This document shows, in pieces, positions 15,636 to 21,618 of a DNA stretch of 27,593 nt. A program made the position numbers and the translations under genes. The DNA lies in the NCBI RefSeq assembly GCF_905372115.1, contig NZ_CAJPNR010000025.1:1-27593 (forward strand), in the 5' to 3' direction. The stretch comes from an uncultured Streptococcus sp. (GTDB taxonomy: Bacteria; Bacillota; Bacilli; Lactobacillales; Streptococcaceae). Within the stretch, counting starts at the first letter, position 1, and the number at the start of each line of letters is the position of its first letter. The notes under the pieces were generated by a model. It was not told the DNA's origin, made no database searches, and saw only the letters and a list, made by a program, of their open reading frames with translations.

Positions 15636-16985
15636 CTACCTCGCTAACAGATCGTAAATCTGCGTGATATTTTGCAGCAGAGTGGTAACGATAATCTTAT
15701 CTCCAACTTGCAGATTGTCATCGCCTGTAGGGAAGATAGCTTTACCTTGGCGGATAATGGCCGCAATCAGGACATCTTTCTTCAGATGAAGCTGAGACAG
15801 AGGGATACCAGTCATCTTGTTTTCTTCCTTGATTTGGAATTGCAAGGTTTCGATTTGGCCGTTGGCTACATGGTGCAGAGCTTCTAGGTTAGAGAACTGA
15901 GCATTGTAGCGACCGCGGATAAAGTGCATAACCGTATCAACAGCAATACCTTTAGGTGTCACGATGCTGGCAAAGTCTTGGTTATCAATGATTTCCAACA
16001 AACTAGTCCGGTTAACCTTGGTGATGTTTTTCTGTACACCCAGATTATTAAGGAACATGGAAGTAATGATATTTTCTTCATCTACACCAGTCAGGGTAGC
16101 GATGGCATCAAAGTTATTGGCGCGTTCCTCCAGTAGGATATCCTTGGCAGTACCATCTCCATGAACGACATATAGATCAGGAAATTCCTGACTGAAAAAG
16201 TTTGCCCGTTCATGGTTAGATTCAATGACTTTGAGCTCGATTTTACTATTCTTGAGAATATTGAGCAAGTAGTAGGCAATCTTTCCTGCCCCGATAATCA
16301 TCAGGCTCTTAACCACTCTAGGTCGTACCATATTGTGGAATTGGACGATGTCCAGGCGGTTACCTGTGACATAAATCTTGTCGCCGGCATCCAAAGTGAA
16401 GTCACCGTCAGGGATCTCCAAGTGCCCTTTTCTCTCAATGGCACAGACGATGATATTTCCAAATTTCTTGCGGAACTGGGAAATACTCATCTGGCAGAGA
16501 TTGCTGTCTTCCTTGAGTTTGAACTCCATCAGTGCCACTCGGCCATTGGCAAAGTGCTCTACTGACAGGGCGTTAGGGAAGTCAATGATATTAGCGATGT
16601 AGCGAGCAGTTAGGAGCTCAGGATTGACCACCAGCGAGAAGCCTAGGATGTTCTTCTCCTTAAAGTAAGGGTTGGAATATTCAGGATTACGCACCCGAAC
16701 GACGGTTTCCTTAGCCCCCATCCGTTTGGCCAGAACAGCTGAAACCATGTTGACCTCATCATGCTCGGTCATAGAGATGAAGATGTCACAGTGCCCAACA
16801 TCCGCCTGTTCTAGGATTTTGAAGTTGGCTCCATTGCCAGAAATACCGATAATATCATAGCGCTTGGTAATCTGGTTTAGAACAGCTTCATCCTGCTCAA
16901 TTAGGATAACATCATGTTTTTCAGCAACTAAGGAGCGACAGAGAGCCGTTCCGACCTTCCCGCCGCCGACAACAATAATTTTCAT
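15636..16985 (-). CDS. trkA: Trk potassium uptake regulatory subunit TrkA
   Basis: Peripheral NAD-binding gating subunit of the potassium transporter. The 449 residues contain two RCK units, each a Rossmann domain (first 'IIVVGGGKVGTALC', G7-x-G9-x-x-G12; second 'MIIGAGKIAYYLL' near 230) followed by a TrkA-C ligand domain. This duplicated form goes with TrkH rather than the half-size KtrA. ATG 16985 is chosen because GGAGG lies 11 bases upstream and the Rossmann strand begins at once; the in-frame TTG at 17003 overlaps that ribosome site. It is the first gene of the trkA-trkH operon, divergent from the small RNA/trmL region. Confidence 0.94.
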   Translation of the reverse strand: MKIIVVGGGKVGTALCRSLVAEKHDVILIEQDEAVLNQITKRYDIIGISGNGANFKILEQADVGHCDIFISMTEHDEVNMVSAVLAKRMGAKETVVRVRNPEYSNPYFKEKNILGFSLVVNPELLTARYIANIIDFPNALSVEHFANGRVALMEFKLKEDSNLCQMSISQFRKKFGNIIVCAIERKGHLEIPDGDFTLDAGDKIYVTGNRLDIVQFHNMVRPRVVKSLMIIGAGKIAYYLLNILKNSKIELKVIESNHERANFFSQEFPDLYVVHGDGTAKDILLEERANNFDAIATLTGVDEENIITSMFLNNLGVQKNITKVNRTSLLEIIDNQDFASIVTPKGIAVDTVMHFIRGRYNAQFSNLEALHHVANGQIETLQFQIKEENKMTGIPLSQLHLKKDVLIAAIIRQGKAIFPTGDDNLQVGDKIIVTTLLQNITQIYDLLAR

Positions 16986-17003
16986 AAGTTTAGATTCCTC
17001 CAA

Positions 17004-17022
17004 AGTATGTATCTATCATACT
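17004..17022. promoter_or_regulatory. Dyad over the trkA promoter region
   Basis: AGTATG and CATACT are perfect inverted repeats separated by seven bases, just upstream of the trkA ribosome site. On the minus strand the right arm contributes to a possible -10 (TATGAT). It could be an operator for trkAH or a short leader hairpin. Confidence 0.35.
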
Positions 17023-17155
17023 CTTTTTTCATTTAAATTTCATCTATAAAATACAGAATAGCTTGCTTATTTATAGAATTCCGAATATTTTTTTACCAAA
17101 ATGGTATCTTCCTGTGATATTTTTAAAAAAAGTACAACTTTTTGAGCATTTTTTA

Positions 17156-17183
17156 TTGACTTGTAGGCTGAAAGTGTTATACT
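17156..17183 (+). promoter_or_regulatory. Promoter of the putative small RNA
   Basis: -35 TTGACT (17156-17161), 16-base spacer, -10 TATACT (17178-17183) with upstream TG. Expected +1 near 17190. A 13-base dyad TACCA-AAA-TGGTA lies upstream at 17094-17106. Confidence 0.8.
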
Positions 17184-17189
17184 AAATGA

Positions 17190-17291
17190 GTACCTTCATT
17201 GGTTTACCTCAAACCTGTTGTGATGTAAGTTAATGAAGCCTTAACCACGCTGTTTGCTGAGCTTGACTCCGGGCAGTGTGGCTATTTTTTT
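17190..17291 (+). ncRNA. Putative small regulatory RNA or trmL leader with anti-SD loop
   Basis: About 100 bases bounded by a strong promoter and an intrinsic terminator, with no open frame of note. The 5' part folds as an outer stem CUUCAUU (17194-17200) with AAUGAAG (17232-17238) enclosing a perfect hairpin GGUUU-ACCUC-AAACC (17201-17215) that presents ACCUC, the complement of the ribosome-site core GAGGU. The 3' part is a terminator: CCACGCUG (17245-17252) with CAGUGUGG (17274-17281), then seven U. Size and layout resemble streptococcal cia-dependent small RNAs, but a good CiaR repeat (TTTAAG-N5-TTTAAG) is not seen. Because trmL begins 36 bases after the terminator, an attenuating leader is the main alternative. 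Confidence 0.6.
17245..17291 (+). terminator. Terminator of the small RNA / possible trmL attenuator
   Basis: Eight-pair stem CCACGCTG/CAGTGTGG (one G-U) around a 21-base loop, followed after CTA by seven T. Confidence 0.8.
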
Positions 17292-17326
17292 ATTTAAAGA
17301 AAAATACTAGGAAAAATATTCTTATT

Positions 17327-17830
17327 ATGAAAAATCATATCGTTCTTTTTGAGCCTCAGATTCCGCAGAATACCGGCAATATTGCCCGTACTTGCGCCGC
17401 GACTAATTCGCCGCTTCACATCATCAAGCCCATGGGTTTTCCCATTGATGATCGCAAGATGAAGCGGGCTGGGCTGGACTATTGGGATAAGTTGGACATC
17501 ACCTATTATGAGAGTTTAGACGATTTTATGGAGCAGATGGATGGCCGACTTTATCTGATTTCTAAGTTTGCAGAGAAGGTCTATTCTGAGGAAAACTTTG
17601 CAGCAGAAGGTTCGCACTATTTTATGTTTGGTCGAGAGGACAAGGGATTGCCAGAGGAATTTATGCGTCGTCATCCAGAAAAGGCCCTGCGTATTCCCAT
17701 GAATGACCAGCATGTCCGTAGTCTCAATGTTTCAAATACAGTCTGCATGATTGTCTATGAAGCCCTGCGTCAGCAGAATTTTGCTGGCTTAGATTTGGTA
17801 CATGAGTATGAAGCGGATAAGCTGAAGTAG
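17327..17830 (+). CDS. trmL: tRNA (cytidine/uridine-34-2'-O)-methyltransferase TrmL
   Basis: SPOUT methyltransferase of 167 residues that methylates the wobble ribose of tRNA-Leu. The family N-terminus 'FEPQIPQNTGNIARTCA' and the knot motifs 'MFGREDKGLPEEF' and 'RIPMNDQHVRSLNVSN' are all present, and the length is that of the minimal TrmL without an added domain. ATG 17327 is used; the in-frame TTG at 17276 lies in the upstream terminator. The ribosome site (AGGAAAA, far upstream) is weak and no separate promoter is convincing, so expression may depend on read-through of the preceding terminator. Confidence 0.93.
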   Translation: MKNHIVLFEPQIPQNTGNIARTCAATNSPLHIIKPMGFPIDDRKMKRAGLDYWDKLDITYYESLDDFMEQMDGRLYLISKFAEKVYSEENFAAEGSHYFMFGREDKGLPEEFMRRHPEKALRIPMNDQHVRSLNVSNTVCMIVYEALRQQNFAGLDLVHEYEADKLK

Positions 17831-17911
17831 CGGAATGAATGTATCTAAGCAGTAAATTTTCCTGATTGATAGAATACTATTGTTGAAACACTCTTAATTA
17901 CATCAATCAAA

Positions 17912-17937
17912 TTGCTTGCTCTGGCAGGCTTTTTTTG
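17912..17937 (+). terminator. Terminator after trmL
   Basis: GCTTGC pairs with GCAGGC (one G-U) around TCTG and is followed by seven T. It overlaps the -35/spacer of the ribU promoter. Confidence 0.72.
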
Positions 17938-17944
17938 TTATGAT
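17916..17944 (+). promoter_or_regulatory. Promoter of the FMN riboswitch-ribU transcript
   Basis: TTGCTC (17916-17921), 17-base spacer, TATGAT (17939-17944) with upstream TG. Expected +1 is near 17951, the first base of the riboswitch P1 stem. Confidence 0.6.
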
Positions 17945-17948
17945 AATG

Positions 17949-18092
17949 ATGTCTTCAGGGCAGGGTGAGATTCCCGACCGGCGGTAATTTTTGGATTGGA
18001 GTTTTTTTCTCAATGTCAAATCAAGTCCGCGAGCGCAAGCTGATGTGGTGAGATTCCACAACCGACAGTATAGTCTGGATGGGAGAAGACGA
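17949..18092 (+). promoter_or_regulatory. FMN riboswitch (RFN element)
   Basis: The conserved RFN cores are all readable: GGGCAGGGTGAGATTCCCGA and CCGGCGGTAA, then GTCCGCGAGCG, GGTGAGATTCC, ACCGACAGTATAGTC and TGGATGGGAGAAGAC. Closing stem P1 is GTCTTC (17951-17956) with GAAGAC (18085-18090). It binds FMN and turns off the downstream riboflavin transporter gene. Confidence 0.97.
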
Positions 18093-18192
18093 GAGGCAGT
18101 GAAGCATTCTTGCCGTTTAATCTTTATTTAAGGGCTGAGCCTTATACTAAATAATCATTAGCTGACAAGCTTTTTTCAGTGGCCTTTCCGGC

Positions 18193-18218
18193 TTCTCTAA
18201 TTTTTATAAATTGGAGGA
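18193..18218 (+). promoter_or_regulatory. Ribosome-site sequestering hairpin of the ribU riboswitch
   Basis: TTCTCTAATTT (18193-18203) pairs with AAATTGGAGGA (18208-18218) around TTAT, eleven pairs with two G-U, burying the GGAGG of ribU. The competing partner is GAGAAG (18083-18088) in the riboswitch 3' edge, complementary to CTTCTC (18192-18197). No convincing terminator lies between aptamer and gene, so control is probably at translation. Confidence 0.72.
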
Positions 18219-18225
18219 ACCTGTG

Positions 18226-18783
18226 ATGACAAATACTCGTAAGTTGGCGATTGTAGCAGTTTTATCTGCTCTATCATTTCTACTCATGCTTTATGAGATT
18301 CCGTTGATAACTGAGTTTCTAAAGTTGGATTTTTCAATTATTCCGATTTTACTGGCTTTGGTAGTCTTGGATCTAAAAAGCTCTCTAGCAGTGCTCTTGA
18401 TTCGCTCTGTCTTAAAGCTAGCTTTGAATAATAATGGTGTAGGTACTCTAATCGGTCTACCCATGAATATACTAGCGGTAGCAGTCTTTGTATCTGTTTT
18501 TTCCCTCTTGTGGAAAAAAAGGAAGAGCTTGTTTGACTATGTAAAGGCTTCCTTGGCAGCAACACTTGGTCTAACGATTACTATGATCATTCTAAATGTC
18601 ATTTATGCTGTGCCTCTCTATGCGAGGTTTGCTGGTTTTGATATTAATAAGGCATTTGGTCTTTCCAAGTATCTGCTGACCATGATTGTCCCTTTTAACC
18701 TATTAGAAGGAGTAATCTGGGCTCTCGTCTTTTGGCTAATATACAAACTCTTACAGCCCGTCCTAAAACGCTATGAAAAATAA
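18226..18783 (+). CDS. ribU: Riboflavin ECF transporter substrate-binding subunit RibU
   Basis: S-component that binds riboflavin in the membrane and works with the shared ECF energising module (not in this window). The 185 residues form six hydrophobic helices. The family N-terminus 'TRKLAIVAVLSALSFLLML' includes the small-residue motif that docks on EcfT, and 'DFSIIPILLA' and 'GVGTLIGLPMN' match RibU. The FMN riboswitch directly upstream makes the substrate assignment firm. ATG 18226 is eight bases after GGAGG; an in-frame TTG at 18211 overlaps that site. The end overlaps the PAP2 gene by 11 bases. Confidence 0.95.
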   Translation: MTNTRKLAIVAVLSALSFLLMLYEIPLITEFLKLDFSIIPILLALVVLDLKSSLAVLLIRSVLKLALNNNGVGTLIGLPMNILAVAVFVSVFSLLWKKRKSLFDYVKASLAATLGLTITMIILNVIYAVPLYARFAGFDINKAFGLSKYLLTMIVPFNLLEGVIWALVFWLIYKLLQPVLKRYEK

Positions 18784-19423
18784 ACAATCTTATCTAACAA
18801 AGGGCTCTTTTGCCCTTTTACTTTTCGTCATGCTAGGCTACATGGTCAAGTTTTATCCTGAGCAGCTGACCAGTTTTGATACCCCGATTCAGACCTGGTT
18901 GCGGGGAGACTTGCCTGCAGCTTTGACGACTTTTTTCAAACTTGTAACCAGTGTGATTGATCCGATCGGGATTATCATCTGGGTTTCGGCTCTTGTCCTT
19001 TTTTTCCTTTACAAAAAATGGAAGCTGGAAGCTGCCTTGCTAGCGGGAAATCTGGTCTTACATGGGATTTTGATTAAGCTGATTAAACTCGTTTACCAAA
19101 GAAGCCGGCCCAGTATTTCGCATTTGGTCAAAGAGGGTGGTTACTCTTTCCCGAGCGGACATTCCATGGCCACAGCCATTGTTCTTGGGACCTTGATTAT
19201 CATTGTCCAGCAACGGATTCAAAACCAAAAAATCAAGCGCTTGGTACAAGGTTTGCTCTTGCTCTTTATCTTCATGATTGTGGCTTCCAGAGTCTATCTG
19301 GGCGTGCACTATCCGACAGATGTAATAGGAGGAGCCTTGATGGGCTTTGCCATTCTCAATATCGAATTTCCCTTTTATGACAAGCTGCGCTTTCAGTGGC
19401 GTTTCAAGGGAAAGCAGAAATAA
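18773..19423 (+). CDS. PAP2-family membrane phosphatase
   Basis: Integral membrane phosphatase of 216 residues with about six helices. The three phosphatase motifs are complete: 'KLVYQRSRP' (KX6RP), 'FPSGHSMAT' (PSGH) and 'SRVYLGVHYPTDVIGG' (SRX5H). Such enzymes dephosphorylate undecaprenyl pyrophosphate, phosphatidylglycerol phosphate or similar lipids at the outer face; BcrC-like UppP activity is a reasonable guess, not shown. It overlaps ribU and should share the FMN-controlled transcript, though translational control by the switch would reach it only through coupling. Confidence 0.92.
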   Translation: MKNKQSYLTKGSFALLLFVMLGYMVKFYPEQLTSFDTPIQTWLRGDLPAALTTFFKLVTSVIDPIGIIIWVSALVLFFLYKKWKLEAALLAGNLVLHGILIKLIKLVYQRSRPSISHLVKEGGYSFPSGHSMATAIVLGTLIIIVQQRIQNQKIKRLVQGLLLLFIFMIVASRVYLGVHYPTDVIGGALMGFAILNIEFPFYDKLRFQWRFKGKQK

Positions 19424-19434
19424 ATAGAGATGAG

Positions 19435-19460
19435 AAAGGTTGGCTTTGCCGGCCTTTTTG
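19435..19460 (+). terminator. Terminator of the ribU-PAP2 operon
   Basis: AAAGGTTGGC pairs with GCCGGCCTTT (ten pairs, two G-U) around TTT, followed by TTG. Confidence 0.87.
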
Positions 19461-19462
19461 TC

Positions 19463-19491
19463 TTGACAAAGAAAGTCTCTTTCTTTAAGAT
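19463..19491 (+). promoter_or_regulatory. Promoter of the MGMT-like gene with dyad-filled spacer
   Basis: -35 TTGACA (19463-19468, consensus), 17-base spacer, -10 TAAGAT (19486-19491). The stretch 19468-19486 is a perfect dyad, AAAGAAAG-TCT-CTTTCTTT, which exactly bridges the two boxes and looks like an operator. Confidence 0.72.
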
Positions 19492-19518
19492 AGGAGCAAA
19501 CTAAATTAGGAGGTTAGC

Positions 19519-19827
19519 ATGTCCAATTTAAATCAAGAACTCATCGATGCTGTTTTGGCATTAGTAGATAGTATTCCCTCTGGGCGCGTGGCGACCTATG
19601 GCCAGCTTGCCCGTTTGATTGGTCGGCCAAAAAATGCCCGCTTGGTGGGGAAGATTCTCAGTCAGTCTGAGCTTTATGGCGGCAAGCATCCTTGCCATCG
19701 GGTAGTCAATGCGGCAGGACGCCTCGCACCAGGCTGGGAAGACCAGAAATACTTGCTTTGGGCAGAGGGAGTAGACTTGAAAGCCAATGGCTGTGTGGAT
19801 TTGAAAGTCTATTTGTGGGAACGGTGA
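19519..19827 (+). CDS. MGMT-like DNA-binding-domain protein with PCHR motif
   Basis: Small protein of 102 residues equal to only the C-terminal domain of O6-alkylguanine-DNA alkyltransferase. The recognition helix region is 'IPSGRVATYGQLARLIGRP' and the active-site strand is 'GKHPCHRVVNAAGRLAPGW'. Stand-alone alkyltransferase-like (ATL) proteins usually have Trp in place of the Cys; here Cys (about 59) is kept, so it may transfer alkyl groups or flag lesions for excision repair. ATG 19519 has TTAGGAGG upstream. It is transcribed alone from a consensus promoter and terminated by a 13-pair hairpin. Confidence 0.88.
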   Translation: MSNLNQELIDAVLALVDSIPSGRVATYGQLARLIGRPKNARLVGKILSQSELYGGKHPCHRVVNAAGRLAPGWEDQKYLLWAEGVDLKANGCVDLKVYLWER

Positions 19828-19861
19828 ATTCCTTCTTTCTTTGTGAAAGAGGGAATTTTTG
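19827..19861 (+). terminator. Terminator after the MGMT-like gene
   Basis: AATTCCTTCTTTC (19827-19839) pairs with GAAAGAGGGAATT (19845-19857), thirteen pairs with one G-U, followed by TTTG. The stem starts in the stop codon. Confidence 0.9.
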
Positions 19862-19879
19862 TTTCTAAACTCTTTTTTG

Positions 19880-19895
19880 TGGTAGAATGAAAGGT
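19880..19895 (+). promoter_or_regulatory. Extended -10 promoter of mnmL, +1 at or next to its ATG
   Basis: TGGTAGAAT (19880-19888) with a weak -35 TTGTTT at 19859-19864 (18-base spacer). The first purine at the expected +1 distance is the A of ATG 19896, giving a leaderless message. An ATG at 19887 falls inside the -10 box and would not be transcribed. Confidence 0.62.
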
Positions 19896-20834
19896 ATGAA
19901 ATCTTACAATTCTTTGAATGATTATTATCGCAAACTTTTTGGTGAAAAGACTTTTAAGGTGCCTATTGATGCGGGCTTTGACTGTCCCAACCGGGATGGA
20001 ACCGTGGCGCATGGGGGCTGTACTTTCTGTACCGTTTCGGGTTCTGGTGATGCCATTGTGGCGCCGGATGCGCCCATTCGCGAGCAGTTCTATAAGGAAA
20101 TTGACTTCATGCACCGCAAGTGGCCTGATGTTCGCAAGTATCTGGTCTATTTCCAGAACTTCACCAATACCCATGAGAAGCTTGAAGTGATTCGTGAGCG
20201 CTATGAACAGGCCATTAACGAGCCTGGCGTCGTTGGTCTCAATATCGGGACTCGGCCTGACTGCTTGCCTGACGAGACCATCGCCTACTTGGCTGTTCTG
20301 TCTGAGCGTATGCATGTGACTGTGGAACTGGGGCTTCAGACTACCTATGAGGAGACTTCGGACCTCATCAATCGTGCCCATTCCTATGAGCTTTATGTGG
20401 AGACGGTCCAGCGAGTTCGTAAGCTGGCTCCCAAGGCGGAGATTGTCTCTCACTTGATTAACGGCCTGCCGGGTGAGACTCATGAGATGATGTTGGAGAA
20501 TGTCCGCCGTTGTGTGACGGATAATGACATTCAAGGGATCAAGCTCCACCTGCTTCACTTGATGACTAATACCCGTATGCAGCGGGATTATCATGAGGGG
20601 CGACTGCAGCTGCTCAGTCAGGAGGAGTATGTCTCCATCGTCTGCGACCAGCTGGAGATTATTCCCGAGCATATCGTCATCCACCGTATCACGGGCGATG
20701 CTCCGCGAGACATGTTGATTGGTCCCATGTGGAGCCTCAATAAATGGGAAGTTCTCAATGCCATCGAAGCAGAAATGCGTCGCCGTGGCAGCAAACAAGG
20801 CTGCAAAGCAAAGGAGCAGAGATTCGTATGTTAA
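19896..20834 (+). CDS. mnmL: Radical SAM protein YtqA/MnmL (TIGR01212 family)
   Basis: Radical-SAM enzyme of 312 residues. The 4Fe-4S cysteines are C30, C42 and C45 with the unusual CX11CX2C spacing of this family ('FDCPNRDGTVAHGGCTFC'). The TIM-barrel motif 'VVGLNIGTRPDCLPDETI' and 'HLINGLPGETHEMM' follow. Bacillus YtqA has been reported as MnmL, acting in wobble-uridine (mnm5s2U34) modification of tRNA in Gram-positive bacteria that lack MnmC; the adjacent ytqB/mnmM supports this. Function is taken from that homology. The ATG at 19896 is preferred over 19887 because of the promoter position. Its stop overlaps mnmM by seven bases. Confidence 0.85.
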   Translation: MKSYNSLNDYYRKLFGEKTFKVPIDAGFDCPNRDGTVAHGGCTFCTVSGSGDAIVAPDAPIREQFYKEIDFMHRKWPDVRKYLVYFQNFTNTHEKLEVIRERYEQAINEPGVVGLNIGTRPDCLPDETIAYLAVLSERMHVTVELGLQTTYEETSDLINRAHSYELYVETVQRVRKLAPKAEIVSHLINGLPGETHEMMLENVRRCVTDNDIQGIKLHLLHLMTNTRMQRDYHEGRLQLLSQEEYVSIVCDQLEIIPEHIVIHRITGDAPRDMLIGPMWSLNKWEVLNAIEAEMRRRGSKQGCKAKEQRFVC

Positions 20835-21379
20835 GACCCTTACAGATGGCCCATGCCTTTTTGGCAGAAGTCGTGACCAAGGAAGATATCGTGGTGGATG
20901 CTACTATGGGCAACGGACATGACACCCTCTTTCTGGCTCAGTTGGCCAAGCAGGTCTATGCTTTTGACATTCAGGAGCAGGCTGTGGAAAAGACCCGCCA
21001 GCGCTTGGCAGAAGCGAATTTGGATAATGCCCAGCTAATCTTGGCTGGACATGAGAGTCTAGACCAATACACAGACCATTTCAAGGCTGCTATTTTTAAT
21101 CTGGGCTACCTGCCTTCAGCGGACAAGTCTGTCATTACCCGACCTGATACGACGCTGGAAGCTTTGGAAAAGGTCTGCCGGGGCTTAGAAAAAGGCGGCC
21201 GAGCAGCTATCATGATTTACTACGGGCATGATGGTGGAGAGGTTGAGAAAGATGCGGTGCTAGACTTCGTCAGTCAGCTGCCTCAGCAGGACTTCACCGT
21301 TGCCCTCTACAAGACCATCAATCAGATTAACAATCCACCTTTCCTGGTCATGATTGAGAAATTGAGAGAAGGAACTTGA
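20828..21379 (+). CDS. mnmM: tRNA mnm5s2U34 methyltransferase YtqB/MnmM
   Basis: Class I SAM methyltransferase of 183 residues. The SAM loop is 'VVDATMGNGHDTLFLA', followed by the acidic 'YAFDIQEQAV', with 'FNLGYLPSADKSV' as the family's catalytic motif and 'GGRAAIMIYYGHDGG'. Bacillus and Staphylococcus YtqB (MnmM) methylate nm5s2U to mnm5s2U at position 34 of tRNA. ATG 20828 begins with 'MLRPLQMAHAFL', matching the family; an earlier in-frame ATG lies inside mnmL and is rejected. Coupled to mnmL. It is the last core gene before the A+T-rich insert. Confidence 0.9.
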   Translation: MLRPLQMAHAFLAEVVTKEDIVVDATMGNGHDTLFLAQLAKQVYAFDIQEQAVEKTRQRLAEANLDNAQLILAGHESLDQYTDHFKAAIFNLGYLPSADKSVITRPDTTLEALEKVCRGLEKGGRAAIMIYYGHDGGEVEKDAVLDFVSQLPQQDFTVALYKTINQINNPPFLVMIEKLREGT

Positions 21380-21384
21380 GATAC

Positions 21385-21446
21385 AATAAGGATACAGAGA
21401 GAAAAGCCAGATAATAGGAGCTTTCAGTACTGTATCCTTATTTTTT
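21385..21446 (+). terminator. Long-arm terminator after mnmM
   Basis: AATAAGGATACAG (21385-21397) pairs perfectly with CTGTATCCTTATT (21430-21442) and is followed by T. The 32-base loop contains a smaller AAAGC/GCTTT stem. Unusually large for an intrinsic terminator; it lies at the left edge of the A+T-rich insert. Confidence 0.75.
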
Positions 21447-21509
21447 AAATCGTGAAAATCGAATAATTAGGTCTAAATGAAGAGAATTGAGGTGTGTATA
21501 AATTTAAAA

Positions 21510-21540
21510 TCTTATATTTTCTTACATAGAAGATATAAGA
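21510..21540. promoter_or_regulatory. Candidate operator of the TetR-family regulator
   Basis: A 31-base dyad: TCTTATATTTTC and GAAGATATAAGA (one G-U mismatch in 12) around TTACATA. It ends three bases before the -35 of the tetR promoter, a typical autoregulatory position. Confidence 0.6.
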
Positions 21541-21543
21541 CTT

Positions 21544-21572
21544 TTGACATTTTTCAATTTATATGATATCCT
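21544..21572 (+). promoter_or_regulatory. Promoter of the tetR-ABC operon
   Basis: -35 TTGACA (21544-21549), 17-base spacer, -10 TATCCT (21567-21572) with upstream TG. Confidence 0.72.
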
Positions 21573-21618
21573 ATGACTGTAAAATCAAAAAACGTCACAG
21601 AGTTTTTAGGAGGAAGTT

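Noticed and set aside
17141..17157. CiaR binding site (TTTAAG-N5-TTTAAG) before the small RNA
   Set aside because: Only TTTGAG-N5-TTTATT is present, and the second half is 20 bases from the -10, farther than in the known cia promoters.
17863..17909. TGATTGAT and ATCAATCA inverted repeat after trmL as an operator or terminator
   Set aside because: Loop is over 30 bases, no T run follows directly, and the proper trmL terminator lies just downstream.
18095..18190. Intrinsic terminator in the ribU expression platform
   Set aside because: Short stems such as TAAGG/CCTTA and AGC/GCT exist, but none combines a stable stem with a following T run.
19809..20798. Long 329-residue minus-strand frame
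   Set aside because: It is the mirror of mnmL; it lacks a ribosome site and recognisable domains, whereas the plus frame has the radical-SAM motifs.
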